Of a DNA stretch of 64,000 nt, positions 10,608 through 20,007 are shown in pieces. The notes beneath the pieces were generated by a model. It worked only from the letters and a program-made list of their open reading frames with translations. It searched no databases and was not told the DNA's origin. The position numbers were made by a program, and so were the translations under genes. The DNA lies in NCBI RefSeq assembly GCF_022568775.1, contig NZ_JAKZHW010000001.1, positions 2,086,281-2,150,280 on the forward strand. The letters run 5' to 3'. Position 1 is the first letter of the stretch. Every line of letters starts with the position of its first letter. Source of the stretch: Sphingomonas telluris. Its GTDB lineage: Bacteria > Pseudomonadota > Alphaproteobacteria > Sphingomonadales > Sphingomonadaceae.

Positions 10608-11998
10608 CAGCGGCCGATCATGTTTTCGGCCTTCACCACACGGTCGAAGGTCTGTTCGTCCACCAGCCCCAGTTCCAAGCCCGCCTCCTTCAAGGTCTTG
10701 CCCGTCTTGTGCGCATGCTTCGCGATGGCTGCAGCATTGTCGTAGCCGATCTCCGGCGCAAGAGCCGTGACGAGCATGAGCGAGCGGCCCATTAGCTCGC
10801 TGATACGGTTCTCGTTGGCTTCGAGCCCGTCGAGCGTCCGCTTGGTGAAGCTCTCGGCGCCGACGCTGAGCAGGTTGATCGAGCGAATGACGTTCGCGCC
10901 AATCAAAGGCTTGAACACGTTGAGCTCGAAATGGCCCTGCATGCCGCCGACCGTCACGGCGACGTGATTGCCCATCACCTGCGCCGCGACCATCGTCAGC
11001 ATCTCCGCCTGGGTCGGGTTGACCTTCCCCGGCATGATCGAGCTGCCCGGCTCGTTCTCCGGAAGGATCAGCTCGCCAAGGCCTGAGCGAGGCCCGGAGC
11101 CGAGTAGGCGAATGTCATTGGCGATCTTCGTCAGCGAGACGGCGATGACGTTCAGCACTCCGGACAGCTCGACCATCGTGTCGTGAGCCGCCATTTCGGC
11201 GAACTTGTTCGGCGCGCTGGTGAAGGGAAGGCGCGTCAGGTTCGCGATTTCCTTGGCGAACTCCTCTCCGAAACCCTTCGGCGCGTTGAGGCCGGTGCCC
11301 ACAGCGGTACCGCCCTGCGCCAGCCGATAGACGCGCGGCATGACGCCCTCGACACGATCGATGTCGTCCGCGACCTGCTGGGCGTAACCGGAGAACTCCT
11401 GGCCGAGCGTCAGCGGGGTTGCATCCTGAAGGTGGGTGCGGCCGATCTTCACGATGCCATCCCAGCGCTGGGAAAGCTCCGACAGCTTCGCCTGTATCGT
11501 CCGAAGGGCCGGCAAAAGCCGTGAATTGACCGAACAGGCCGCTGCTACGTGGAGCGCCGTCGGGAAGCTATCGTTCGACGACTGCCCCTTGTTGACGTGA
11601 TCGTTGGGGTGAACCGGCTCCTTGCCGCCACGATTGCCGGTCAGCTTTTCGTTGGCGCGGCCGGCAATCACCTCGTTGGCGTTCATGTTGGACTGCGTGC
11701 CGGAACCGGTTTGCCAGATGACCAGCGGGAACTGGTTGTCGAGATCGCCGCGCGCGACCTCCGCCGCGGCCTGCTGAATCGCCTCCGCGATGTTCGGGTC
11801 GAGCCCGCCGATGCGGGCGTTCACCCTCGCGGCCGCCTGCTTGATGAAGCCGAGGGCGTGGACGATCTCCAGCGGCATCTGCTCGCGGGGGCCGAAGGGG
11901 AAGTTCTCGATCGATCGCTCGGTCTGTGCCCCCCAATAGGAATCCGCCGGAACCTCGATCGGGCCAAAGCTGTCCGTTTCGGTGCGCGTCGTCTTCAT
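10607..11998 (-). CDS. fumC: fumarate hydratase, class II
   Basis: Iron-independent fumarase of the TCA cycle, 463 residues. The superfamily signature [13 protein letters not shown] is intact. Other conserved segments are [13 protein letters not shown], the [14 protein letters not shown] substrate-binding stretch and the active-site [15 protein letters not shown] region. Its stop shares one base with the ATG of the downstream lipoprotein gene. Confidence 0.97.
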   Translation of the reverse strand: MKTTRTETDSFGPIEVPADSYWGAQTERSIENFPFGPREQMPLEIVHALGFIKQAAARVNARIGGLDPNIAEAIQQAAAEVARGDLDNQFPLVIWQTGSGTQSNMNANEVIAGRANEKLTGNRGGKEPVHPNDHVNKGQSSNDSFPTALHVAAACSVNSRLLPALRTIQAKLSELSQRWDGIVKIGRTHLQDATPLTLGQEFSGYAQQVADDIDRVEGVMPRVYRLAQGGTAVGTGLNAPKGFGEEFAKEIANLTRLPFTSAPNKFAEMAAHDTMVELSGVLNVIAVSLTKIANDIRLLGSGPRSGLGELILPENEPGSSIMPGKVNPTQAEMLTMVAAQVMGNHVAVTVGGMQGHFELNVFKPLIGANVIRSINLLSVGAESFTKRTLDGLEANENRISELMGRSLMLVTALAPEIGYDNAAAIAKHAHKTGKTLKEAGLELGLVDEQTFDRVVKAENMIGR

Positions 11999-12096
11999 GG
12001 AATCCCTCGCTCGAGGCCCGAATGCCGGGACGTTTCGAGGGCGCGCCTAGCGCCTAAAGGTATGGGGAAACAAGCGCGGCCCGCTGGCCGCCGCGG

Positions 12097-12579
12097 CTAC
12101 TTCTTGCGCGTGAAGTCGACATTGACGACGTTGGAGCCGTCTTCGCTTGGCTCGCTGACCGGAGCGTCGTTCTCCGCTTCCTCATGCTCCTCGTGAAGCT
12201 CGTCGCCGCTATTCGCCTGGAATTTCAGGCTGAAGTCGACCGCCGGGTCGACGAAATCGGTTACGGCCGCGAAGGGAACGTGAAGCGTCGAAGGCACGCC
12301 TCCGAACGAAAGGCCGACGCTGAACCAGTCGTCCCCGACCTTGAGGTCCCAGAAGCGATGCTGAAGGACGATGGTCATCTCGTCCGGAAAACGTTCGATC
12401 AAATGCTTCGGAATGCTGACGTCCGGCATCTTCGTCTTGAACGTGATGTAGAAATGATGCTCGCCCGGCAGGGCGCCCGTCGCTTCCACTTCCCGCAGCA
12501 CGCGGCCGACGACGTCGCGCAAAGCTTCCTGCACGATCTCGTCGTACGGAATGAGGCTTTCCGGAGTCTCGTCGCTCAT
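12097..12579 (-). CDS. sspB: SspB-family ClpXP adaptor
   Basis: Stringent-starvation-protein-B family, 160 residues. It tethers ssrA-tagged substrates to the ClpXP protease. The folded N-terminal domain contains HHFYITFKTKMPDVSIP and the family segment MTIVLQHRFWDLKV. It is followed by a flexible acidic linker and a short basic C-terminal tail VVNVDFTRKK, which is where this adaptor family binds ClpX. The start MSDETPES is preferred to an upstream one that would run into the divergent HIT gene's promoter. Confidence 0.9.
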   Translation of the reverse strand: MSDETPESLIPYDEIVQEALRDVVGRVLREVEATGALPGEHHFYITFKTKMPDVSIPKHLIERFPDEMTIVLQHRFWDLKVGDDWFSVGLSFGGVPSTLHVPFAAVTDFVDPAVDFSLKFQANSGDELHEEHEEAENDAPVSEPSEDGSNVVNVDFTRKK

Positions 12580-12628
12580 ATTCAAAGGTGGTAGCGAGGC
12601 AGCGCCCCCGGTCAAGCGGAGTCAGCGC

Positions 12629-13006
12629 ATGCCGATCGATCCGACCCAACCCTATGACGACAATAATATCTTTGCCCGCATCCTTCGCGGAGAGCTGCCG
12701 TCAAAGACGGTTTACGAAGACGACTCCGCGCTCGCCTTCCACGACATCAATCCGCTCGCACCGGTCCACATCCTGGTGATCCCGAAAGGGTCCTACGTGT
12801 CCTGGGACGATTTCTCGCAGAAGGCATCGGACGCGGAAATCGCGGGCTTCATCCGCGCCGTCGGCAAGGTCGCGCGCGAAGAGGGACTTGTCGCGCAGGG
12901 GTACCGGGTGCTCGCCAACATCGGCATGCGCGGAGGCCAGGAGGTCCCGCACCTTCACGCGCACATCTTCGGAGGCGAGCCGCTCGGCCCGATGCTGGCG
13001 CGCTAG
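12629..13006 (+). CDS. HIT-family nucleotide hydrolase (HinT-like)
   Basis: A 125-residue purine phosphoramidase-type protein. The histidine triad is HLHAH at residues 108-112, and the start of the fold is NIFARILRGELPSKTVYED. A GGAG lies eight bases before the ATG. It is divergent from sspB with 49 bases between starts. The usual substrates are AMP-phosphoramidates; the physiological role is not clear. Confidence 0.93.
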   Translation: MPIDPTQPYDDNNIFARILRGELPSKTVYEDDSALAFHDINPLAPVHILVIPKGSYVSWDDFSQKASDAEIAGFIRAVGKVAREEGLVAQGYRVLANIGMRGGQEVPHLHAHIFGGEPLGPMLAR

Positions 13007-13076
13007 GGGGATTGCCCTCCTAGGCGGAGGCGCTAGGCTCCGCCCAAACACACACCGCCATCATAGGGGAGTCATA

Positions 13077-14651
13077 ATGGCGACTGCCGCACCAAAGGGT
13101 GTGCTCGGGCGCATGATGCTGCGCAAGAGCGTTGCCCAGGTACAGGAAGAAACGCGGACCAGCGAGCTCAAGAGGTCGCTCGGTCCATGGAACCTCGTGT
13201 TCCTCGGCATCGGCTGCATCATCGGCGCCGGCATCTTCGTCCGCACGGGCAATGCCGCCGCGCTGCATGCAGGCCCGGCTGTCCTGATTTCCTACCTCAT
13301 CGCCGGCGTCGTCTGCGCGTTCGCGGGCCTCTGCTACGCCGAGCTCGCCTCGACGCTGCCGGTCTCCGGCTCCGCCTATACCTATAGCTATACCACCATC
13401 GGTGAGTTCGCGGCGTGGGTGATGGGCGCCCTCCTGCTCCTCGAATATGGTCTCGCGGCATCGGTCGTGGCGGTGGGCTGGTCGGGCTACATGGTCAGCC
13501 TTCTCGGCGACATGGGCCTTCACATTCCGGTCGATTTGACGGGCCCAAGCGGCCATCCGATCATGGTCGACGGCGTCGCCACCGGCGGCACCTATCTCTT
13601 CAACCTTCCGGCGTTCCTGGTGTGCGGGGCGCTTGCTCTACTGCTCTGCATCGGCGTTTCGGAATCGGCGAAGTTCAACAACGTCATCGTCGCCATCAAG
13701 GTGACGGTGCTGGTCGCCTTCATCATTGTCGGCGGCTTCATCATCCTGAAGGACCTGCCCACCTACACGGTAAACTGGGACCCGTTCATCCCCGCGCCGA
13801 CGGGTGAGAAGGGCGAGTTCGGCTGGAGCGGAATCCTTCGCGCCGCGTCGATCGTGTTCTTCGCTTACATCGGGTTCGAAGCCGTCTCGACCGCCGGCCA
13901 GGAAGCCAAGGATCCGGGCAAGGACATGCCGATCGGCATCATCGGCTCGCTGCTGGCCTGCACGGTGATCTACATCCTCGTCTCGATCGTCCTGACGATG
14001 GTCGTAAACTACAAGATGCTGAACGTGCCGGATCCGGTCGCGGTAGCCGTCGATGCCTTCGGTCCGCAGTGGGCATGGTTCGCCAAGACCATCAAGGTCG
14101 GCGCGATCATCGGCCTCACCTCGGTCATCCTCGTGCTGATGTACGGCCAGACCCGCATCTTCTACACGATGGCCCGCGACGGCCTCCTTCCGAAGCCGTT
14201 CGCCAAGGTCCACCCGAAGTTCCGCACGCCCTACATCAACACGATGCTGGTCGGCGTGATCGTCGCATGCGCGGCCGGCTTCTTCGACATCAACACGCTG
14301 GGCGACATGACCTCGGTCGGAACGCTCGCAGCTTTCGGCATCGTCTGCCTGACGGTGATCTGGCTGCGCCGTACCCATCCGGACATTCCGCGCGGCTACC
14401 GCGTGCCGCTGTATCCGGTGCTTCCGGCGCTCGGCATCCTCAGCTGCTTCGCGCTGATCTTCACGGTGGAGACACGCGTGTTGATCTTCTTCGCCTGGTA
14501 CACGGGCGCGATGATCATTCTCTATTTCGTCTACGGCATGCGTAATTCCGAGCTGGCGAAGGGCCGCTTCGAAGCTGGCGAAGGCAAGTTCCCGCTGTTC
14601 CCGGAGGATGCTCCTCGGGACGAAAGCGGACAGCCTACCGTTCGCCCGTAA
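13077..14651 (+). CDS. APC-superfamily amino-acid permease (CAT-like)
   Basis: Inner-membrane transporter of 524 residues with about 12-14 helices. The first helix has the APC unwound-loop signature GIGCIIGAGIFV; later segments such as AYIGFEAVSTAGQEAKDP and YGQTRIFYTMARDGLLP are typical of the cationic amino-acid transporter subfamily. A clear AGGGGAG lies seven bases before the ATG. A strong terminator follows. The substrate cannot be read from sequence; basic amino acids are typical of the family. Confidence 0.9.
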   Translation: MATAAPKGVLGRMMLRKSVAQVQEETRTSELKRSLGPWNLVFLGIGCIIGAGIFVRTGNAAALHAGPAVLISYLIAGVVCAFAGLCYAELASTLPVSGSAYTYSYTTIGEFAAWVMGALLLLEYGLAASVVAVGWSGYMVSLLGDMGLHIPVDLTGPSGHPIMVDGVATGGTYLFNLPAFLVCGALALLLCIGVSESAKFNNVIVAIKVTVLVAFIIVGGFIILKDLPTYTVNWDPFIPAPTGEKGEFGWSGILRAASIVFFAYIGFEAVSTAGQEAKDPGKDMPIGIIGSLLACTVIYILVSIVLTMVVNYKMLNVPDPVAVAVDAFGPQWAWFAKTIKVGAIIGLTSVILVLMYGQTRIFYTMARDGLLPKPFAKVHPKFRTPYINTMLVGVIVACAAGFFDINTLGDMTSVGTLAAFGIVCLTVIWLRRTHPDIPRGYRVPLYPVLPALGILSCFALIFTVETRVLIFFAWYTGAMIILYFVYGMRNSELAKGRFEAGEGKFPLFPEDAPRDESGQPTVRP

Positions 14652-14674
14652 GGGCGACGGGGGTCGTGAGTTGA

Positions 14675-14700
14675 GGGCGGTCCTTCGGGGCCGCCCTTTT
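14675..14700 (+). terminator. rho-independent terminator after the permease gene
   Basis: GGGCGG (14675-14680), a 10-base loop, CCGCCC (14691-14696), then TTTT. It lies 24 bases after the permease stop and in front of the convergent adenosine kinase gene. Confidence 0.75.
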
Positions 14701-14701
14701 C

Positions 14702-15697
14702 TTATGCGAGAACCGCGCCTGCGAGCGCCTTGAGGTCCGCTTCTGGACGGGCTCCGTAGTGCTGGATGACCTCGGCGGCGGCGATGGCGCCGAGCGTCAG
14801 CGACTGTTCGAGGCTGAGGCCCTTGGCCTGCCCGGTCAGGAAGCCGGCTGCGAACAGATCGCCGGCTCCGGTCGTATCGACCAGCTTGTCGATCGGCTGC
14901 GCAGGCACATGTGCCCTGTCGCCGCGCTGGGTGGCGACGGCGCCATGCTCGCTGCGCGTGACGACGAGGGTTTCGACCTTGTCCTTGATCGCGCCGATCG
15001 CGGTGTCGAGGTGCGGGACCCCCCCCATGGCGAGGATCTCCGCCTCGTTCGCAAAGAGGATGTCGATGTGTCCGCCGTCGATCAGCTGGGTGAAGCCGTC
15101 GCGGTGGCGGTCTACGCAGAAGGTATCCGACAAGGTGAAGGCGACCTTGCGCCCCGCTGCGTGGGCGACCTCGATTGCGCGGACCATCGCGTTCCGCGGA
15201 ACCTCTGGGTCCCAGAGATATCCTTCGAGGTAGAGGATCGCCGCGGAGGCAATCTGCTGCTCGTCGAGCGCCGTTGGCGGCAGGTGCTGCGCAGCGCCGA
15301 GGAAGGTGTTCATCGTACGGTGGCCGTCGGGTGTCACCAGCACCATCGAGCGCGCCGTAGGAACGCCGAAGTTTGCTTCCGGCGTCGTGAACTCGACGCC
15401 TGCCGCCGTCAGGTCGTGGCGATAGAACTGGCCGAGCTGGTCGGGCGCGACCTGTCCGATGAAGCCAGCGCGAGCGCCAAATGCCGCGATGCCGGCGGCC
15501 GTGTTCGCAGCCGATCCGCCGCTGATCTCGCGCGCCCGACCCATGTGCGAATAGAGCCGCTCGGCCTCTTCGGCGTCGATCAGCCGCATCGATCCCTTGG
15601 TCAGCCCCTCCTTTTCCAGGAAGGCGTCGGTCGTGTCGGAAATCACGTCGACGATGGCATTGCCGATGCAGAGCACGTCGAGGCGGCGTTCGGTCAT
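14702..15697 (-). CDS. PfkB-family adenosine kinase
   Basis: Sugar/nucleoside kinase of 331 residues. PfkB features are the N-terminal GNAIVDV, the substrate-binding SGGSAANTAAGIAAFG and the C-terminal anion-hole signature DTTGAGDLFAAGFL with its catalytic Asp. The N-terminal DVISDTTDAFLEKEGLTKGSM pattern is characteristic of alphaproteobacterial adenosine kinases, so salvage of adenosine to AMP is the best guess. Start at MTERRLDV; an upstream in-frame extension has no support. Confidence 0.87.
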   Translation of the reverse strand: MTERRLDVLCIGNAIVDVISDTTDAFLEKEGLTKGSMRLIDAEEAERLYSHMGRAREISGGSAANTAAGIAAFGARAGFIGQVAPDQLGQFYRHDLTAAGVEFTTPEANFGVPTARSMVLVTPDGHRTMNTFLGAAQHLPPTALDEQQIASAAILYLEGYLWDPEVPRNAMVRAIEVAHAAGRKVAFTLSDTFCVDRHRDGFTQLIDGGHIDILFANEAEILAMGGVPHLDTAIGAIKDKVETLVVTRSEHGAVATQRGDRAHVPAQPIDKLVDTTGAGDLFAAGFLTGQAKGLSLEQSLTLGAIAAAEVIQHYGARPEADLKALAGAVLA

Positions 15698-15794
15698 TCT
15701 GAGATCCAAATCTGTCGGAGAAAGCGCGCGCCTAGCCGCGCGAAGGGCCAGCGGCAAGCTTGCCTCGCACGCTCGCCGCGGTCATGAAACGGCC

Positions 15795-16145
15795 ATGCGC
15801 CGCATTCTTCCATTCGCCGCCGCTATGCTGCTTGCCGGCTGCGCCACTGCTCCCGAGCCCACCCCCGAGCCTCAGGCCCCTCCGCCGAAACCAGAGGTGA
15901 AGACCGATATCATGGGGCTCACTTCCGGCGAGCTCATCCAGCGTTTCGGTCAGCCGGCGCTGCAGGTGCGCGAAGGCCAGAGCCTCAAGCTGCAATTTCG
16001 CGGTCGGACCTGCATCCTGGACGCCTATCTCTATCCGCCCGTCGGAAGCGTTGGCGTCGAGAAGGTCCTGTCCGTCGATACGCGCCTTTCGAACGGGAGC
16101 GACACGCCTCAGGCGGCGTGCATTGCCTCGCTGACTCGCGGGTGA
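15795..16145 (+). CDS. small lipoprotein, hypothetical
   Basis: A 116-residue predicted lipoprotein with lipobox LLAGC at residues 12-16. It then has a Pro-rich spacer and a compact domain containing GLTSGELIQRFGQPALQVREG. That segment resembles the small BamE/SmpA-like fold, where a helix precedes a beta sheet, but the match is weak. The end overlaps the convergent queG gene by 37 bases. Function unknown. Confidence 0.72.
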   Translation: MRRILPFAAAMLLAGCATAPEPTPEPQAPPPKPEVKTDIMGLTSGELIQRFGQPALQVREGQSLKLQFRGRTCILDAYLYPPVGSVGVEKVLSVDTRLSNGSDTPQAACIASLTRG

Positions 16146-17206
16146 AGCCGCTCCATCGCCCAGGCGGCGGCCTCGGCGATGACCGGGTCGGCGTCGCCGA
16201 GATGATTGGCAACCGACGGCGCTAAGGCCGCGTCCCGGCTGTTCCCCGCGGAGATGAGGCAATTGCGGATCAACCGGTTGCGGCCGATCCGCTTGATTGG
16301 CGATCCCGCGAACATTTCGCGGAACGCCGCGTCATCGAGCTTCAGCAGATCGGCCAGGCTGGGTGCGACCAGCTCCGCCCTCGGGACGAAGGCGCGATTC
16401 GCGGCGGCTGCTTCAGCGAACCGATTCCACGGACAGACTGCGAGGCAGTCGTCGCAGCCGTAGATGCGGTTGCCCAGCGCTTCACGGAATTCGAGCGGGA
16501 TCGGCCCGTCATGCTCGATCGTCAGGTAGGAGATGCAGCGCCGGGCATCGATGCGATGCTCCGGCCCGATGGCTTGCGTGGGGCAGGCATCGAGGCAGCG
16601 GGTGCAGCTTCCGCAATGCACGCCCTGCTCCGCCGGGGCGTCGGGCTCCAGCTCCAGCTCGGTCAGGATCACCCCGAGGAACAGCCAGCTTCCGTGCTCG
16701 CGGCTGACGACGTTCGTGTGCTTGCCCTGCCACCCGATGCCCGCCGCCTGCGCCAGCGGCTTCTCCATCACCGGCGCCGTGTCGACGAAGACCTTCAGCT
16801 CGCTCGGAGCGGCATCGACGATGAAGCGCGCGAGCGCCTTCAGCGCATTCTTGACCGTCTTGTGATAGTCGCCGCCCTGCGCATAGACCGAAATCCGGGC
16901 TCGATCCGCCTGATCAGCAAGCGCCAACGGGTTCCTCGCAGGCGCGTAGCTCATGCCCAGCGCGATCGCCGACTTCGCTTCGGGCCACAGCGCTTGGGGC
17001 GAGACGCGATGGTGCGCCCGCTCCTCCATCCAGCCCATGGTTCCGTGATGGCCGGCCTCCAGCCAGCGCCTCAGGTCGATGCCCGCGACGTCCGCCCCAT
17101 CGGCACGCGCAAAACCGCAGGCAACGAAGCCGAGGCGTTCGGCTTCGGCGCGTATTGCGTCCTTGAGGGTTTGGCCCCTATCCACAGGCGGCGCCATACA
17201 CTGCAT
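16109..17206 (-). CDS. queG: epoxyqueuosine reductase
   Basis: Cobalamin- and iron-sulfur-dependent enzyme that reduces epoxyqueuosine to queuosine in tRNA; 365 residues. The catalytic aspartate is in VDTAPVMEKPLA. Two ferredoxin-type clusters are bound by CGSCTRCLDACPTQAI and CDDCLAVCPWN. A C-terminal HEAT-like tail follows. Gene order places it alone on the minus strand; the start MQCMAPPV is one of two close ATGs. Confidence 0.94.
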   Translation of the reverse strand: MQCMAPPVDRGQTLKDAIRAEAERLGFVACGFARADGADVAGIDLRRWLEAGHHGTMGWMEERAHHRVSPQALWPEAKSAIALGMSYAPARNPLALADQADRARISVYAQGGDYHKTVKNALKALARFIVDAAPSELKVFVDTAPVMEKPLAQAAGIGWQGKHTNVVSREHGSWLFLGVILTELELEPDAPAEQGVHCGSCTRCLDACPTQAIGPEHRIDARRCISYLTIEHDGPIPLEFREALGNRIYGCDDCLAVCPWNRFAEAAAANRAFVPRAELVAPSLADLLKLDDAAFREMFAGSPIKRIGRNRLIRNCLISAGNSRDAALAPSVANHLGDADPVIAEAAAWAMERLHPRVSEAMHAA

Positions 17207-17232
17207 ATTGTGGCTTTCTGTAGGGAATTCCG

Positions 17233-18201
17233 GTGCTTCGACAGGTTTCGGCCAAAATCTGGTCTGGCGATCTCGCCGTCGAAGCCCGTCACCTCGTCAA
17301 GGATTTCGCCGAGAAACGCGCGGTCGACGGGGTCAGCCTGGAAGTGCCGACCGGAACCATCTTCGGACTCCTCGGACCGAACGGCGCGGGCAAGACGACC
17401 ACGCTCCGGATGCTGCTGGGAATCATCGAACCGTCGGAGGGCGAGCGCTGCGTTCTCGGCCACACACGGCCGATCGAGGCTGCTCATCAGATCGGCTATC
17501 TGCCGGAGGAGCGCGGCCTTTATCCGTCGATGCACGCGCGGGAGGCGATCGCCTTCCTCGGCGCGCTGCGGGGCATGCGCTTGTCCGATGCGCGGCGGCG
17601 CGCCGACGAACTGCTCAATGAAAATGGTCTTTCGGACTGGGCGCGGAAGCCGATCCGCACCTTGTCGAAGGGCATGGCGCAGACCGTGCAGGTGCTCGGC
17701 ACCCTCATCCACGAGCCACAGCTCATCGTTCTCGACGAGCCCTTCTCGGGTCTCGACCCGATGAACCAGGGCAAGCTTGAACGGATCATCCGCGACCGTG
17801 CCGAGAACGGCACGACCATCATCTTTTCGACCCACGTCATCGCTCACGCCGAGCGGCTGTGCGAGCGAATCGCCATCATCGCCGCCGGCAAGGTCGCCTT
17901 CGAGGGCCGGGTGGACGAGGCGAGAGCCCGGCTCCGTCCGATCGTCCGCCTGCGCACGCGAGCGAGCGAGGGCGCATGGCGCTCCTCCTTTCCCGAAACT
18001 GCGCGCTGCGATCGCGGCGAATGGGTCTTCGAACTTCCCGAGTCCGGGCCCGAGCCCCTCCTGAAAGCGCTGATCGACGGCAACGCGGGTATCGAAACGC
18101 TGGCGATCGAGCGGCCAGGACTGCACGAGGCCTTTGTCGCCATCGCGGGCGATGCGACCGCCCGGGCGATGGATGAGCCGCCACCGGAGGTCGCGCCATG
18201 A
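17233..18201 (+). CDS. ABC transporter ATPase, NatA-like
   Basis: ATP-binding subunit of 322 residues. Walker A is GPNGAGKTT (residues 48-56), the signature is LSKGMAQ (144-150) and Walker B is LIVLDE (164-169), followed by the DUF4162-type C-terminal extension usual in NatA/sodium-exporter-like proteins. The GTG start has AGGGA upstream. The stop overlaps the permease start (ATGA). The exported substrate is unknown. Confidence 0.92.
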   Translation: MLRQVSAKIWSGDLAVEARHLVKDFAEKRAVDGVSLEVPTGTIFGLLGPNGAGKTTTLRMLLGIIEPSEGERCVLGHTRPIEAAHQIGYLPEERGLYPSMHAREAIAFLGALRGMRLSDARRRADELLNENGLSDWARKPIRTLSKGMAQTVQVLGTLIHEPQLIVLDEPFSGLDPMNQGKLERIIRDRAENGTTIIFSTHVIAHAERLCERIAIIAAGKVAFEGRVDEARARLRPIVRLRTRASEGAWRSSFPETARCDRGEWVFELPESGPEPLLKALIDGNAGIETLAIERPGLHEAFVAIAGDATARAMDEPPPEVAP

Positions 18202-19400
18202 GAGAGCTTCTTCGCGCCGCCTTCGTGATCGCCCGCCGCGACTTCACGGCGACGGTCCTGTCGCGCGCCTTCCTGCTGTTCCTGCTCGGACCCTTCTTTC
18301 CCGTCCTGATGATCCTTGTCTTCGGCGCGGCGACCGCGCCGATGGGCGACGTCAACGAGAAGCCGACCGTTGCAGTCATCTCGTCGGCTGCGGAGTTCGA
18401 GGCGCTGGAGCAGGCGCGGCAACGGCTGGATGAGGCAATCAGTCCGGCGACCCTGGTCAACATCGCGCACGTCGAGCCGACCGGCGACCCGCAGCAGGCG
18501 GCAAACGTGTTGCAGGCGAGGAAGCCAGGCTATGTCGCTGTCCTTGTCGGCGGTCTCGATGACCCGCGGCTTGTCGGCAGCGTCGGAGCCGCCAGCGGGA
18601 CCGCGAGGCAAATGCGCGTCTTCATCGCCGAGGCCCGGCGGCACAGGGAATCGAACGGACCGGTGAACCTCCCTGTGCTCCGGACGGAGCAAGCGCCAGC
18701 CGTTCCGGCGGGAGCGCAGGCCATGACCGCGAGAGGCGGCCAGTCGTTGCTGTTCCTGCTGACGCTGCTGCTCGCGGGCATGCTGCTGTCCCAGCTGATC
18801 GAAGAGAAATCGAACAAGGTCATCGAGGTGCTCGCGGCCGCCGTGCCCGTCGACTCGATCTTCCTCGGCAAGCTGCTGGCGATGCTCACGGCATCGCTCG
18901 TCGGCATCGCTGTCTGGACATCGGTCGGCGCAGCGGTGATCGCCGCAGTTTCCAGCCATGGGCTGCAGAACCTGCCGGTGCCAGCGGTGGGATGGCCCGC
19001 GTTCATCCTGCTTGGCCTCGTCTATTTCGCCATGAGCTACCTTCTGCTTGGCGCCATCTTCCTTGGCATCGGCGCGCACGCGTCGAGCGCCCGTGAGGTC
19101 CAGACCTTGTCGATGCCCGTGACCATGGCTCAGGTCGTCATCTTCGCTTTGGCGTCGGTGGCGGTGGGCCAGCCGGACAGCACGAAGGCGATGGCGGCCG
19201 CGGCGTTCCCGCTGTCCTCGCCCTACGTGATGATCGCGCGAGCCGCCGAAGTGCCGGGGCTTTGGCCGCACCTTGTGGCAGTCGCTTGGCAATTGCTCTG
19301 GGTTGCCCTGTTCCTGCGGGTTGCCTCGGGCGTCTTCCGCAAGAGCGTGCTCAAGTCCGGCCGCGTGAAGGTAAAGCCGCGCAAGCCCGCGAGGGCCTAG
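18198..19400 (+). CDS. ABC transporter permease, NatB/ABC-2 type
   Basis: Integral membrane partner of the preceding ATPase, 400 residues. The topology is that of ABC-2 exporters: one N-terminal helix (residues about 20-42), a large extracytoplasmic domain, then five or more helices from about residue 185. The family segment LLLSQLIEEKSNKVIEVLAAAVP precedes the core helices. It is coupled by a 4-base overlap. The pair probably exports sodium, an antibiotic or a lipid-like compound. Confidence 0.9.
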   Translation: MRELLRAAFVIARRDFTATVLSRAFLLFLLGPFFPVLMILVFGAATAPMGDVNEKPTVAVISSAAEFEALEQARQRLDEAISPATLVNIAHVEPTGDPQQAANVLQARKPGYVAVLVGGLDDPRLVGSVGAASGTARQMRVFIAEARRHRESNGPVNLPVLRTEQAPAVPAGAQAMTARGGQSLLFLLTLLLAGMLLSQLIEEKSNKVIEVLAAAVPVDSIFLGKLLAMLTASLVGIAVWTSVGAAVIAAVSSHGLQNLPVPAVGWPAFILLGLVYFAMSYLLLGAIFLGIGAHASSAREVQTLSMPVTMAQVVIFALASVAVGQPDSTKAMAAAAFPLSSPYVMIARAAEVPGLWPHLVAVAWQLLWVALFLRVASGVFRKSVLKSGRVKVKPRKPARA

Positions 19401-19408
19401 GCGAATCC

Positions 19409-19927
19409 TCAATTCGCCGGGTCGGTCGACCTGTCGAGCATGACCGGCGCGGAGAAGGCGAGTCCGACGAGGCCGTCCTCAGCCCACTTCACGACTGCCG
19501 GCACGAGAATGCCGCCCTCGAAGCGGACGAAGACGTCCGCGCCCGGACCCAGATCCGGAACGCCGCCGCCCATCGCGCCGCCCTCCGAGATGTTGTGCAG
19601 CGCGAAGCTGGTTGGAGAACCGTCGATCAGGAGTTGCAGGTTGCGGCCCTTGGCCGGCATCCGCTCGTGGCGGCGTTGATTGGCCGTGCCGGCGGGACGC
19701 CTGCCGACGCTCACACCCCCGGAATCGTCGTGGCGCGCTTCGGCAAGTGGAACTGCCGTTCCGCAGAAGCCGCACTCGGCGCTGACGCGACCGACGAACC
19801 ATTGCGACCGCCCGCAGCCGGGGCAATGGTTGGACGCGTTCGCTCGATAGACGATGTGATGGCCACGATTAGCCAGGGTCGCCGAAAACGGGACCGAAGC
19901 CCGTTCGAAGACCATTACCTGTGCCAT
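19409..19927 (-). CDS. PilZ-domain protein with N-terminal zinc ribbon
   Basis: A 172-residue protein. The N-terminal half carries CPGC and CGFC pairs, a likely zinc ribbon. The C-terminal half begins with RRHERMPAKGR and continues with a short beta-barrel-like region (ALHNISEGGAMGG). This matches a PilZ domain, where RxxxR and a D/NxSxxG motif bind cyclic-di-GMP; here the second motif reads NISEGG. The start MAQVMVF is chosen because GGGGAGGG lies eight bases upstream. A c-di-GMP enzyme is encoded at 27-29 kb. Confidence 0.75.
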   Translation of the reverse strand: MAQVMVFERASVPFSATLANRGHHIVYRANASNHCPGCGRSQWFVGRVSAECGFCGTAVPLAEARHDDSGGVSVGRRPAGTANQRRHERMPAKGRNLQLLIDGSPTSFALHNISEGGAMGGGVPDLGPGADVFVRFEGGILVPAVVKWAEDGLVGLAFSAPVMLDRSTDPAN

Positions 19928-20007
19928 CCTTCGTGCCCTCCCCAAGCGAGCGTCAAAGCTCAGTGTGTACGCTCAGGGAATTGCCGAGAGATTACCGCGA
20001 GGTGGAA

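Noticed and set aside
14759..15787. 342-codon plus-strand open frame
   Set aside because: Antisense to the adenosine kinase gene, whose motifs are complete; shadow frame.
17844..19412. 522-codon minus-strand open frame
   Set aside because: It lies antisense to the NatA/NatB-like genes, has Arg/His-rich low-complexity composition and no ribosome site; a GC-bias shadow.
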